Assembly: GCA_047619485.1 (NCBI GenBank)
Contig: JBLHKE010000117.1
Span: 1-13,921, forward strand
Source: JBLHKE01 sp047619485
GTDB taxonomy: Bacteria > Verrucomicrobiota > Verrucomicrobiia > Verrucomicrobiales > DEV007
Length of the DNA stretch: 13,921 nt
Direction: 5' to 3'
Part shown: piece after piece, positions 1-7,964 of the stretch
How positions within the stretch are numbered: position 1 is the first letter of the stretch
Layout: the number at the start of each line of letters is the position of its first letter
The notes under the pieces: generated by a model
Seen by the model: the letters and a program-made list of their open reading frames with translations, nothing else
Told to the model about the DNA's origin: nothing
Databases searched by the model: none
Position numbers and translations under genes: made by a program

Positions 1-198
1 CGGATGATATTCTTCTCAGAACGGCAGCTCCGTATTGCCGTGACAGATTACGTCGAGCACTACCACCACGAGAGGAACCACCAGGGGTTGGAGAACAGGT
101 TGATCGAGGCTACCGGGGAGGCCGCGAACGCCGCAGGGGAGGTCGTCTGTGAATCGAGGCTCGGAGGTCTTCTGAACCATTACAGGAGGGCCGCCTGA
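1..198 (+). CDS. C-terminal fragment of a DDE integrase/transposase (5' end outside window)
   Basis: The reading frame is open from the first base to a TGA at 196-198, so the gene begins left of the window. The ATG at position 4 is internal. The visible 65 residues contain Y-H-H-E-R-N-H-Q-G-L-E-N-R-L-I (about residues 20-34). This matches the end of the integrase catalytic core in many IS transposases, where the glutamate of the DDE triad lies just upstream of a YHxERNHQGL stretch. It is therefore probably the tail of an insertion-sequence transposase. The catalytic aspartates and the DNA-binding domain cannot be seen, so the family and whether it is active are unknown. The remainder of the element probably ends within the next few tens of bases, but no terminal inverted repeat can be proved without the left end. 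Confidence 0.75.
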   Translation, partial: RMIFFSERQLRIAVTDYVEHYHHERNHQGLENRLIEATGEAANAAGEVVCESRLGGLLNHYRRAA

Positions 199-229
199 GC
201 CCCGTCCGAGTTTTGGGACACTACGGGGC
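199..229. repeat. Short inverted repeat just after the transposase stop
   Basis: GCCCCGT (199-205) and ACGGGGC (223-229) are perfect 7-base complements separated by 17 bases, and the left arm begins directly after the transposase stop codon. It could be a 3' hairpin of the transposase transcript or part of the insertion-sequence end. There is no run of T after the stem, so it is not a textbook terminator. Confidence 0.4.
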
Positions 230-252
230 GGATCAAATCCCCTCAGAGAATC

Positions 253-280
253 CGGGTGTTCCGCGATCGCGGCACACTCG
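253..280. repeat. 28-base near-palindrome between the transposase and the hydrolase gene
   Basis: The core CCGCGATCGCGG (261-272) is a perfect palindrome. Pairing extends outward on both sides to 253 and 280 with one mismatch (T260/C273) and one G-T pair (G255/T278). As RNA this gives a stem of about 11 pairs with a 4-base GAUC loop on either strand. It lies between the converging transposase fragment and hydrolase gene, so it could act as a bidirectional 3' hairpin. Neither side carries a T-run, so intrinsic termination is only a possibility. No coding sequence is credible in 199-361. Confidence 0.5.
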
Positions 281-361
281 GCTACTTTCTTTCGTGCCTC
301 CTGCACTTGCCGGACCAGGCTCTTAAACTAGTGCCATTCGGGCTAGGCTCAGCTTTGCCCA

Positions 362-2164
362 CTAGCGGATCCCGGCGTGCACGCGCAGGATGCGCTTTAG
401 CTCCTCGATCGCGAGCGGGCTCTTGTAGGAGCCGTGATCGGTCGGGACGATCAGCTCCGAGGCGGCACCGTCCTGGTGCGAGCTCCAGTATTCCACCACT
501 CCGTCCGAGCTGTTCGGCGTGTCGCTCTTGCCGCGATCGCCGATGATGCTGTGGTAGATGACACCCTTCTTATAAGGAGACGCGTCCATCGCGGCGACCA
601 TGGGAGCCCCGGGCTCCAGCGATTGGACGCTGGTGACTTTTCCCTTCATGAAATTTTCCTCCAGCTTCAAATTTTCCGAACCCACGGCCGTCAAGATATC
701 GGTGGAGGTCTGCAACACTTTGACCGGCAATTTTGCCATGCGTGAAACCATGCCAGCGATCCCCTTCTCCGCCATCTTCGCACCGCGGTGTGGGGCTGAG
801 AAGTAGACTACCCGCCCCGCCGCCGGATCGGGGGAGAAGAACACCATCTTGCGGATCTTCTCCTTCTCTTGCGGATCCATCTTCACCTGGTCGAACGGCA
901 CGTCGCTAATCTCGTTCCAAAACCGGTCGCCGAAATCGGCCACCAGCGTGTGGGTGAGCATGCCGCCCATGCTGTGGCCAGCGACGACCATGTTGTTCGA
1001 GAGCGGATCCTTGCCCTCAGGATCATACTTTGCCCTCAGCGCGGCCAGGTTCTCCCGCAGAAGGTTGGCCGACTGGTAGAGCGGATAGCTGCTCGGGTAG
1101 GCAAAGACCATGAATTGGTAGCGCCGCGAAATTTCCGGATCGCAGGTCATCTCCGGGATGATGTCGCGCCAGATGATCGGCACCGACACCAATCCGTGGA
1201 TGAGGAGCACCGGGATCCGTTCAGGGTCGTACGGTTCCACTAAGTAGATCCCGGATTGTTTGAGACGTTCCTCCGGTTTAAAAAAACCTGTCAGTCCCCT
1301 GTTGTTCTTGCGCCCTTTCAAGAGCACTGCGAGCGGAGCCGAAAAATCAGCTGCTAGGGGCAGGCGCCGGTTTCCGACGGCGACCGTCTGCTCGAGCAAG
1401 GGGTTTCTCATCGAGAGCTTGACGGCGGTGGCACCGTCCGCTGTCTTCGCTTTGGCGATCGAATCGATCGTCAAGGTGACGGGCAGGTGAAGCCCGCGCT
1501 TGGGATAAAATTTCATCTCCCCGGCACGCTCCGCGCGCTGTTCTCGGATACCCACCATGGCAGCCCCGCAGCCCGGGCGGGACTTGCGCACCATGCCAGT
1601 CTCTTCCACGGACTCCGCCGCGATGAAGTGGTCGAAATAGCCCTTCTGGTAGATCGAACTCTTCGACAGCTCAGCCTCAAGACGCCCCGATCCCCCGCTC
1701 AGCTGGTAAGGTCCCGGAACCGAGCGCCGCGGGTCTTCCATCCAAAGCTCCGCGAAGCGTGCCAGCCCGGCGCCTTCGATTTCCATCAGCGCCTTCTCGG
1801 CCTCCGATCCCGACTCGGCCGTCCCAGAAGCCAGTAGTCGGTGGGCATCGACAGCCGCCATTAGGTAGTTGCCCGCCGCGTCCACCTTGTCGCCCTTCGC
1901 CTCGAGCTTGCGCGCGTTGTCGAGCAGCTGCGAACTCGCGTCCGCGAACGCCCCCAGCACCGACAGTGGCGCCTTGACCACCTGCCGCAATTGCCTCGTG
2001 GACTCGAGCCCTTGCTGGGTCACCCGCTCAGGCTCCGCGGTCACTTTTACGGTCGACGCGCAGCTGCCCAGACCGAAGCAGGCGACCGCGGTGAAAAGCA
2101 CGACCGACAAGCGGATGGCAATGGAATTCAGGCGGCGCACGTGGGTGGGGTAGTCAGAGGTCAT
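362..2164 (-). CDS. Lipoprotein alpha/beta hydrolase (lipase/esterase-like)
   Basis: A 600-residue protein. The ATG at 2164 is chosen because it gives a normal lipoprotein signal: two arginines, a hydrophobic stretch, then L-G-S-C with the lipidated cysteine at residue 35. A longer frame would need a TTG at 2248. Residues 40-300 resemble no domain I can name. The C-terminal half is an alpha/beta-hydrolase: strand and oxyanion loop V-L-L-I-H-G-L (318-324), nucleophile elbow G-H-S-M-G-G with Ser398, a lipase-like S-A-P-H-R-G-A segment (456-462), a likely acid in S-D-G-V-V-E-Y-W (Asp554) and a likely histidine in T-D-H-G (His577). The fold resembles PGAP1-like lipases and esterases, so it probably cleaves an ester at the cell envelope. 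The substrate is unknown. It is the last of three minus-strand genes for exported proteins, 202 bases after the coiled-coil gene. No clear Shine-Dalgarno sequence precedes the ATG. Confidence 0.85.
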   Translation of the reverse strand: MTSDYPTHVRRLNSIAIRLSVVLFTAVACFGLGSCASTVKVTAEPERVTQQGLESTRQLRQVVKAPLSVLGAFADASSQLLDNARKLEAKGDKVDAAGNYLMAAVDAHRLLASGTAESGSEAEKALMEIEGAGLARFAELWMEDPRRSVPGPYQLSGGSGRLEAELSKSSIYQKGYFDHFIAAESVEETGMVRKSRPGCGAAMVGIREQRAERAGEMKFYPKRGLHLPVTLTIDSIAKAKTADGATAVKLSMRNPLLEQTVAVGNRRLPLAADFSAPLAVLLKGRKNNRGLTGFFKPEERLKQSGIYLVEPYDPERIPVLLIHGLVSVPIIWRDIIPEMTCDPEISRRYQFMVFAYPSSYPLYQSANLLRENLAALRAKYDPEGKDPLSNNMVVAGHSMGGMLTHTLVADFGDRFWNEISDVPFDQVKMDPQEKEKIRKMVFFSPDPAAGRVVYFSAPHRGAKMAEKGIAGMVSRMAKLPVKVLQTSTDILTAVGSENLKLEENFMKGKVTSVQSLEPGAPMVAAMDASPYKKGVIYHSIIGDRGKSDTPNSSDGVVEYWSSHQDGAASELIVPTDHGSYKSPLAIEELKRILRVHAGIR

Positions 2165-2366
2165 GCTAGTCAGTGTTTGCGGAAAGATGCTTTTGGAACG
2201 TAGACTCGTCTCTGTCAGCTGCCAGCGACAGTTTTCAATCGACCTCAACAGTAGCCAAATCCGGCGCGGGTCATCTTGTCTCTTCGCCCACGGTAATTAA
2301 TCGGAAACTCGATCAGGGCGCCAAACTTGGCGTGCCAGCCGCACACCTCATTCCGTTTCGCGCGCA

Positions 2367-3377
2367 CTATTCGCTACCGCGCGCTGCCATCCACTTCTTG
2401 CGGGCTTCGAGGTTCGTCTTGAGCTTGGCCAGCTGCTCGCGCTGTGCGTTGAGCTCGCTGTATTTCGCGAAAATGTCGAAGAAATCCTCGCGGATGTCGG
2501 CGACAGTGTCCTCGAGCAGGTCGGCGATCTCGTGCGCCCGGTCGCGATCGACGGCGTCCGGTTTGGGGCCGTCGGCCAGGGTCTCGAGTTCGTAGATCTG
2601 CTCTTCGCGCACTTTGATCAGGCTCTCGTTGCGCGCGATGTCGGACTCGTAGAGTTCCTTCTCCGCTGAGGTGATTCCCTTCGACTCCAGCTGCGCTTTG
2701 AGGAAGACGATGCGCGATTTCAAATAGTCGATATTCTTGCCGAGCGCCTCCATCATACCCTTGTCCTGCAGCTTCGTGTGGTTCGAGTCGCGCCGGTTCT
2801 GCCGCCAATCCTCGCTGATCCTGCGCTCGGTCCAGCTCCACCCCCAGTCGGAGCGCGTCGTCTCGTCATACTTCTTGAGTTCCTCGCTCTCGGTGAAGGA
2901 TTTGGTCAGCTCAACGATCTGCGCTACCCGCTTCTCGATGCGCGCGTCGAACTTCTTCACGTCACCGATCAGTGTATCGCGGATCGGCGACTCTTCGCGC
3001 ACCAGTTCCTTGATCCCGCGGCGCTTACCATCGTAGTATTGGATCGTCTTCGTCAGCCCCTCGATCGCCTTCTCCTTGGTGCGCGCGACCGAGACCTTCG
3101 AATCCTTCGAATCCTTGCTCTGCTTGAGCACATCGACCAGGCGATCGACGCGCTTCTCGACACGGGCATCGAGCGTGATGATGTCCTGGGCGAGTTCCGC
3201 CAGGCGCTCGTCGCGCTCGGTGATGTGGCGCTCGAGATTCACGATCGAGCGCTGGCGCGCGGCCATGTCGATCGGCTTGGCCGGAGCTGTCTCTTGGGCG
3301 CTCGCGCGCCCCTGCAGTGCCAATAACGCCAGGGCACCTATCGCGACGATTTTGAATGTGGTCTTGTTTAGTTTCAT
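2367..3377 (-). CDS. Exported coiled-coil protein, function unknown
   Basis: A 336-residue protein starting at the ATG at 3377; a longer frame would need a TTG at 3407. Residues 1-27 form a Sec signal peptide (K-L-N-K, a hydrophobic core, then A-S-A before Gln28). The rest is highly charged, rich in Glu, Lys, Arg and Leu with heptad-like spacing, so it is predicted to be mainly helical and coiled-coil in the periplasm. An internal duplication is visible: D-A-R-V-E-K-R-V-D-R-L-V at about 70-81 and D-A-R-I-E-K-R-V-A-Q-I-V at about 144-155. Between them is a short S-K-D-S-K-D-S-K run encoded by a 9-base tandem repeat. A Trp-rich patch (W-G-W-S-W near 178-182) interrupts the helices. I do not recognise a named family. 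It lies between an outer-membrane-barrel gene (95 bases upstream) and a lipoprotein hydrolase gene, so a role in the cell envelope is plausible but inferred. Confidence 0.8.
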   Translation of the reverse strand: MKLNKTTFKIVAIGALALLALQGRASAQETAPAKPIDMAARQRSIVNLERHITERDERLAELAQDIITLDARVEKRVDRLVDVLKQSKDSKDSKVSVARTKEKAIEGLTKTIQYYDGKRRGIKELVREESPIRDTLIGDVKKFDARIEKRVAQIVELTKSFTESEELKKYDETTRSDWGWSWTERRISEDWRQNRRDSNHTKLQDKGMMEALGKNIDYLKSRIVFLKAQLESKGITSAEKELYESDIARNESLIKVREEQIYELETLADGPKPDAVDRDRAHEIADLLEDTVADIREDFFDIFAKYSELNAQREQLAKLKTNLEARKKWMAARGSE

Positions 3378-3450
3378 AATTTTAATGAGGGAAGAGAAAA
3401 TTCTCAACGAGAGCGACGATTTTTTTCAGATGGTTTAAAGGTTTCGGGTT

Positions 3451-3465
3451 CTGGGTTTGACCCAG
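3451..3465. repeat. Small hairpin between the barrel and coiled-coil genes
   Basis: CTGGGT (3451-3456) and ACCCAG (3460-3465) are perfect 6-base complements with a 3-base loop, 8 bases downstream of the barrel gene's stop on the minus strand. No T-run follows on the minus strand. It may slow decay or partly attenuate the transcript rather than end it. Confidence 0.3.
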
Positions 3466-3472
3466 GCCGCTC

Positions 3473-4474
3473 TTATTTCCTTAACCGCCGCCCGATCTTG
3501 CTCTGGTCGAGGCTCAGGGTCAGTCCGGCCGACCAGCCATCGAATTCGTCCCCCCAAAAGTAGCGCCCCTCCAGGCCGATGTGCTTGAGCAGCGGGAGGT
3601 TGTCGGTCTGGCGGGTCAGTATCTTGAGGCCGACGATGTTGTAGTAGTCGGTCTGCAATGTGTCTTGGATGTCACCGCCAAGATCGACCCGCGCGTAGGC
3701 CACTTCGCTTCTCAGCGGCAAGCGCCCGAGCGAGATGCCGAGCGGAAACTCGGCGGCGATTCGCGTCGCCAGCACCTGCGAATCGGTCTCGAGATCTTGC
3801 GTGTCCCGCCCTCCGCCTAGAACGTCGGTGCGGTAATAGCTGTATTGGCTCGAGAGTGTGAAATCGATCCCACCTACACTCCGAGTGTAAGCGCCTTCAA
3901 GGTTCGGGACATAGGTGATCGAGTTGACGTCCCAGTTGACCGCGACGTCGTCGAGTTCTCTCTCCAGCGAACGCCCCAACTTGCTGTGTGCGGTGTAGCT
4001 GTTCTCGGTATTCGCGAATACGAAGCCCATCCCGGGGGAAAGACTGAAATGGTCACCGAAGCTAAACTTCTCGCCACCTCCGATCGACGCGATGAAACTG
4101 TTGTACTCGTTGCGGTCGCCCTCCAAGGGACCGCCGAGTTCGTTCTCGGCGCTGCCCCAGGCGATGCCCGCTTCGACGAAGGGCGTCGCTTCGACTGACT
4201 TCGAGAGTTCGCGTGCGCTGAAATCGATGTGGCCGAAAAATCTCGTCAGGCGCAGTTCCGAGTCGGTATCTGTCCGCGAGTGGTAGACGCCGCCCGACGC
4301 CCCTTGGTTACTGCCGAGGATCGAAAACGCCTCCGCCGAGCGCCCGACCGTGTTGGTGATCCGTTGCCGGGCGTCGCGGCTAAGGGAGATTTCCTCTGCC
4401 TGGCTGGGGCATTCGGCAACGAGAGCCAGGAGGGCGAGCGCGAGGAGGGATCGGGACTTGGGGGAAGGTTTCAC
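3473..4474 (-). CDS. Probable outer-membrane beta-barrel protein
   Basis: About 333 residues. There is no in-frame ATG. The GTG at 4474 is preferred because it gives a compact signal peptide (K-P-S-P-K-S-R-S, a Leu/Ala core, cleavage near Q-A before E-E). A TTG at 4483 would add three residues, and a stop lies just upstream. The mature part has many short segments alternating hydrophobic and polar residues, often with aromatic ends (for example F-F-G-H-I-D-F-S-A, Q-Y-S-Y-Y-R-T, L-E-G-R-Y-F-W-G), separated by Gly/Asp-rich turns. This is typical of transmembrane beta-strands. A family such as the solitary autotransporter-type barrels is possible. The C-terminus ends in a basic K-I-G-R-R-L-R-K rather than the usual aromatic residue, which weakens a classical porin call. 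It is the first gene of the minus-strand set and faces the sensor kinase gene across a 238-base divergent gap. Confidence 0.65.
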   Translation of the reverse strand: MKPSPKSRSLLALALLALVAECPSQAEEISLSRDARQRITNTVGRSAEAFSILGSNQGASGGVYHSRTDTDSELRLTRFFGHIDFSARELSKSVEATPFVEAGIAWGSAENELGGPLEGDRNEYNSFIASIGGGEKFSFGDHFSLSPGMGFVFANTENSYTAHSKLGRSLERELDDVAVNWDVNSITYVPNLEGAYTRSVGGIDFTLSSQYSYYRTDVLGGGRDTQDLETDSQVLATRIAAEFPLGISLGRLPLRSEVAYARVDLGGDIQDTLQTDYYNIVGLKILTRQTDNLPLLKHIGLEGRYFWGDEFDGWSAGLTLSLDQSKIGRRLRK

Positions 4475-4712
4475 AAGGCGCAAGGGAATCTATCTGGTCT
4501 GATTTGTCAAGATGACTGACCTGCTGCCGCTTGAGAAACCGGACTCCCAGCAACCCTGAGGGGCGAGTGGACAACGCCGAGATTCGGAAGTAAGCATGGG
4601 CACTGCGACAGGGCAGTTGGCAGTGGAATCCAGCGAGGCGAAGCCCGGGCAAAGATGAGTTTGCCTTCTCAATGTCAGACCGCGCGGCACCTGTCTCACA
4701 ATTTCTCATTCG
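4475..4712. promoter_or_regulatory. Divergent intergenic region with hairpin and dyad
   Basis: This gap must hold the promoters for the barrel gene (minus) and the sensor kinase operon (plus). Reading the minus strand there is a TTGACA (a perfect -35 hexamer, plus-strand 4506-4511), but I see no good -10 at 16-18 bases. On the plus strand, GGCAAA and TTTGCC (4648-4665) form a perfect 6-base stem with a 6-base loop. CACTGC (4601-4606) and GCAGTG (4620-4625) form a second dyad. Either could be a regulator site or an mRNA hairpin. No Shine-Dalgarno sequence precedes the kinase ATG. Confidence 0.35.
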
Positions 4713-7700
4713 ATGCTTTGGATCAACCATATCTGGGTGGCGCTCAGCGCAGTGGACGCTGCGGTCACCGCGCCGCACCCACCCGCACGCCAGGCTCCAG
4801 CAGCTGGCCTTCGGCTCGCGCTGGCGTTGTTGTGGCTAGCTTCGGTGAGCGGGTTGAACGCCCACCCCACACAGCAGAATGCCCCCGAGTTCCTTATCGA
4901 TCGGTGGGAGACGGAGGACGGCCTGCCGGAGAATTCGGCGACCGCAATGGTGCAGACTCCGGACGGATACCTCTGGATCGGGACGTATGACGGCCTGGCG
5001 CGCTTCGACGGCGACACCTTCAAGGTTTTCAATCGTTCCAATACGCCCGAGCTGCCCAGCGCCGGAATCATCAACCTGCACCTCGACCAATCCGGGCGGC
5101 TTTGGGTGAGCACGCTGTCCGGACTGGTGGTTCGCGAGGGAGACAAGTGGCGGGCCTTCGGTTCCGACCAAGGGTGGGTGGGAGATTTCGTGCGCACTTT
5201 TTCCGAGCGCGCCAACGGTGACTTGCTGATGACGACCTTCGATGGCCGAGTGCTGGTATTCGAAAACGGCAGCGACCGCTTGAACGAACTTCCCTCTCCT
5301 CCAGGGGCGCCGAATCAGGGATACCAGGGTGCAGTGGACGGAGACGGCCAGTGGTGGGTGACGCAGAAATGGTTTGTCGGGCGATGGAATGGGGAGGCCT
5401 GGGTGACCACCCTCACTCCGGATCCATCCCTGGGCATGTCCCGAATCGCCTGCCACTCCGCCCGCGATGGCGGGGTGTGGATCCTGCTCGGCACAGAACT
5501 TCTCAAATTCCGGAACGGCATGGAGGTCTCCCGACGTACGTTCCCGACCCTGAAAGGCGGCATCTGGGGGCTCTACGAGGATCGCGACGCCAACCTCTGG
5601 ATCACTACTTACAACGTGGGGCTCTTCCTTGTTACCAAGACGGGTGAGATTCGAAATTGGAATAGCTCCAGTGAGCTCGGGCACAAGTCCTGCCGGTTTG
5701 CGTTCGAGGATCGCGAGGCCAATCTCTGGGTCGGCACGAGCGGCCGCGGGTTGAGAAGATTCAAGCCGCGGCGATTCGTCGATATGAGCACGCCTGCGCT
5801 GGCCGAGGGCTCCGGAAAATCGATCTGCCTAGCTCGCGAGGGCGGGATGTGGATCACGTCCTACGGAGCGAGCGGGTACGGCCTGTTCCATTGCGACGAC
5901 TCGGGGAACGTCTCGGAGGTGCCCCTCCCGGGTCCCGGGAACGAAACCAACTACGGCCTCTCCGTGCTGGAAGATCGAAACGGACGGCTCTGGCATGGCA
6001 ACTCAAACGGTGCTTGGCGGCGGCAGGGTGAGTCCACTTTCGAACCGGTGCTCCCGCGAAAATCAGGAGGCGCGACCACGCAGGCGCTGTTCGAGGATTC
6101 TCAGGGGCGGGTTTGGATGTCGTCCGGCGTCGGCGTGGTTGTTTGCGAAGACGGGGCTGCGTTCCGGGAGATTGGTGAGAGCGAGGGATTGCCGAAGGGC
6201 GTCACCTACTGCTTCGCCGAAGACAGCCGAGGCACCATTTGGCTCGCAGGCACAAACGGGGTGTTTGGTTACGAAAGCGATCGGGTCGTCCCGATGCAAT
6301 TCGAAGCCGGCTTAGCGCCGACTGAGGTCTTGAGCTTGAAGGCCGACCCCGACGGCACGATGTGGATGGGGATCGGCGACACGGGGTTGTGGCGCTGGCG
6401 GAATGGAGTCCTCGACCGGGTGGCACTGCCGGAGGGAATTCCGCTGCGATCCGCTCACGCCATCATCGACGATGGTCTGGGCTACTTCTGGATCACCTCC
6501 AACCGGGGTATCATCCGCGCCGCCCGGAAGGATCTGCATGCCACGGCCGATGGCTCCGTGGCCGTCCTGGATTGCCAGCTTCTCGACCGGCACGACGGAC
6601 TGCCCGGCAACGAATTTCCGCTTGGACAACCAACCTGTGCCCGGGACGCCAGGGGACGACTCTGGTTTGTTCTGAACAAGGGAGTGGCGGTGATAGATCC
6701 GGCCAACTTCCGCCTCAATACGCTTCCGCCTCCCGTTCATTTGCAGGACCTGACGTATCGATTGAGAACTACCGTAGAAAAAAGCGGGGTGGTCGAAACT
6801 CCCGATACCGGCGTCCGCAGCGTGGTGCGCCTGACCGCACCGTTCTCGGAACCCTTGAAGCTTCCGCCCGGAACCCATAGCTTCGCCATCAGCTATTCGG
6901 CTCCGAGCTTCAGCTCCTCGGAGAAAGTCCGCTTCCAGACGATGCTGGAGGGGGCTGACAGCAGCTGGCGGGACGGAAATAAACAGCGGCAGTCGCGGCT
7001 GTACGGGTTGGCGCCGGGCGATTACGTCTTCCGGGTGCGCGCCGCCAACAACGATGGCGTGTGGAATAAGGAGGGAGCCAGCCTGGCCTTCATCGTGCAA
7101 CCATTCTTCTGGCAGACAACCTGGTTCATAGGCGGAGGCGTCGCCGGGCTCGTCGGGGTCGTGGGTGGAGGCCTGATCTGGGGGGCACGGCGGAGGAACC
7201 GTGCCGAGCTGCGGCACTTGGAACACACGCGCCAACAGCAGGCGGAACTCGAGCACCTCTCCCGCGTGACCATGCTGGGGGAGCTGTCCGGCTCGCTAGC
7301 GCACGAGTTGAACCAGCCTCTCACCGCCATCCTCAGCAACGCGCAGGCAGCGCTACGCTTCCTCGCGCGGGAGGATGCAGATCTCGACGAGGTGCGCGAA
7401 ATCCTCGCCGACATCGTGGCCGACGACCAGCGCGCGGGCGACGTGATCCGCCGCCTCCGCCTGCTCCTCAAGAAGGGTGAGCTGCAGTTGGTGCAGCTCG
7501 ATCTGAATGCGCTTGTCAGAGAGGTTCTCAAACTGGTCAGCAACGATCTGCTCAACCACAGCGTCGCTCTCGAAATCGAGCTTGTTCCCGGCCCGCTTCC
7601 GATCTGTGGCGACCCGGTCAACCTCCAGCAAGTGATCCTGAACCTCGTCATCAATGCGACCGACGCCATGGCCGCGATCCCCCCCAGCGAGAGGTGCCTG

Positions 7701-7964
7701 CGGGTGCGCAGCGAGCGAACCGACGCGGGCTCGGCGCGCGTCTCGATCTGCGATTCCGGCGAGGGGATCGCCACCGATTCGAGGGACAGGATTTTTGAGT
7801 CGTTCTTCACCACGAAGGCCAACGGGATGGGGCTCGGCCTGAAGGTGTGCCTCACGATCATCGAGGCCCACGAAGGGCAACTCGTCGGCGATAACAACCC
7901 GGATCGCGGAGCCACCTTCCACTTCACGCTGCCGCTCGCGGAAACGGAAAGGGGGCAGGCATGA
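4713..7964 (+). CDS. Propeller-type sensor histidine kinase (Reg_prop, Y_Y_Y, HisKA, HATPase_c)
   Basis: A 1083-residue membrane sensor. Residues about 31-50 are a hydrophobic signal or anchor. From about 85 to 668 there are 13 recognisable blade signatures of the form G-x-[LVIFM]-W-[IVLM]-x-x-x-x-G, which suggests two periplasmic seven-bladed propellers. A Y_Y_Y-like domain follows (about 725-795, ending in Y-V-F-R-V-R-A-A-N-N-D-G-V-W), then one membrane helix (about 804-824). The cytoplasmic kinase has an H-box H-E-L-N-Q-P-L with phosphoacceptor His864, an N-box N-L-V-I-N-A-T-D-A-M (Asn981), a G1 box D-S-G-E-G-I (1014-1019), an F-box F-E-S-F-F-T-T (1028-1034) and a G2 box G-M-G-L-G-L (1038-1043), so it should be active. 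The H-box resembles FixL-class kinases, which fits the FixJ-like regulator whose ATG overlaps its stop by 4 bases. In related proteins such propellers read extracellular sugar fragments. The downstream sulfatase suggests a sulfated glycan here, but the ligand is inferred. Confidence 0.92.
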   Translation: MLWINHIWVALSAVDAAVTAPHPPARQAPAAGLRLALALLWLASVSGLNAHPTQQNAPEFLIDRWETEDGLPENSATAMVQTPDGYLWIGTYDGLARFDGDTFKVFNRSNTPELPSAGIINLHLDQSGRLWVSTLSGLVVREGDKWRAFGSDQGWVGDFVRTFSERANGDLLMTTFDGRVLVFENGSDRLNELPSPPGAPNQGYQGAVDGDGQWWVTQKWFVGRWNGEAWVTTLTPDPSLGMSRIACHSARDGGVWILLGTELLKFRNGMEVSRRTFPTLKGGIWGLYEDRDANLWITTYNVGLFLVTKTGEIRNWNSSSELGHKSCRFAFEDREANLWVGTSGRGLRRFKPRRFVDMSTPALAEGSGKSICLAREGGMWITSYGASGYGLFHCDDSGNVSEVPLPGPGNETNYGLSVLEDRNGRLWHGNSNGAWRRQGESTFEPVLPRKSGGATTQALFEDSQGRVWMSSGVGVVVCEDGAAFREIGESEGLPKGVTYCFAEDSRGTIWLAGTNGVFGYESDRVVPMQFEAGLAPTEVLSLKADPDGTMWMGIGDTGLWRWRNGVLDRVALPEGIPLRSAHAIIDDGLGYFWITSNRGIIRAARKDLHATADGSVAVLDCQLLDRHDGLPGNEFPLGQPTCARDARGRLWFVLNKGVAVIDPANFRLNTLPPPVHLQDLTYRLRTTVEKSGVVETPDTGVRSVVRLTAPFSEPLKLPPGTHSFAISYSAPSFSSSEKVRFQTMLEGADSSWRDGNKQRQSRLYGLAPGDYVFRVRAANNDGVWNKEGASLAFIVQPFFWQTTWFIGGGVAGLVGVVGGGLIWGARRRNRAELRHLEHTRQQQAELEHLSRVTMLGELSGSLAHELNQPLTAILSNAQAALRFLAREDADLDEVREILADIVADDQRAGDVIRRLRLLLKKGELQLVQLDLNALVREVLKLVSNDLLNHSVALEIELVPGPLPICGDPVNLQQVILNLVINATDAMAAIPPSERCLRVRSERTDAGSARVSICDSGEGIATDSRDRIFESFFTTKANGMGLGLKVCLTIIEAHEGQLVGDNNPDRGATFHFTLPLAETERGQA

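Noticed and set aside
2212..2235. Short hairpin CTGTC...GACAG followed by TTTT on the plus strand
   Set aside because: No plus-strand gene ends nearby; the stem is short and lies in the leader of the minus-strand hydrolase gene.
2164..2248. Longer hydrolase start at a TTG (2248)
   Set aside because: It would put 28 extra polar residues ahead of a good lipoprotein signal peptide.
2319..2332. Small dyad CGCCAA/TTGGCG downstream of the coiled-coil gene
   Set aside because: The usable stem is about 5 bases and no T-run follows, so it is too weak to call a terminator.
3378..3407. Promoter-like TTGAGA, 17-base spacer, TAAAAT on the minus strand upstream of the coiled-coil gene
   Set aside because: The -10-like hexamer ends one base before the chosen ATG, so transcription would start inside the coding region; probably chance.
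4655..4990. Plus-strand open frame starting 58 bases before the kinase ATG
   Set aside because: It overlaps the kinase in another frame, has no recognisable motif, and its ATG sits in a hairpin loop.
7022..7927. Long minus-strand open frame (301 codons) opposite the kinase domain
   Set aside because: Arg/Ser-rich composition typical of antisense to GC-rich coding DNA; the kinase motifs on the plus strand are unambiguous.
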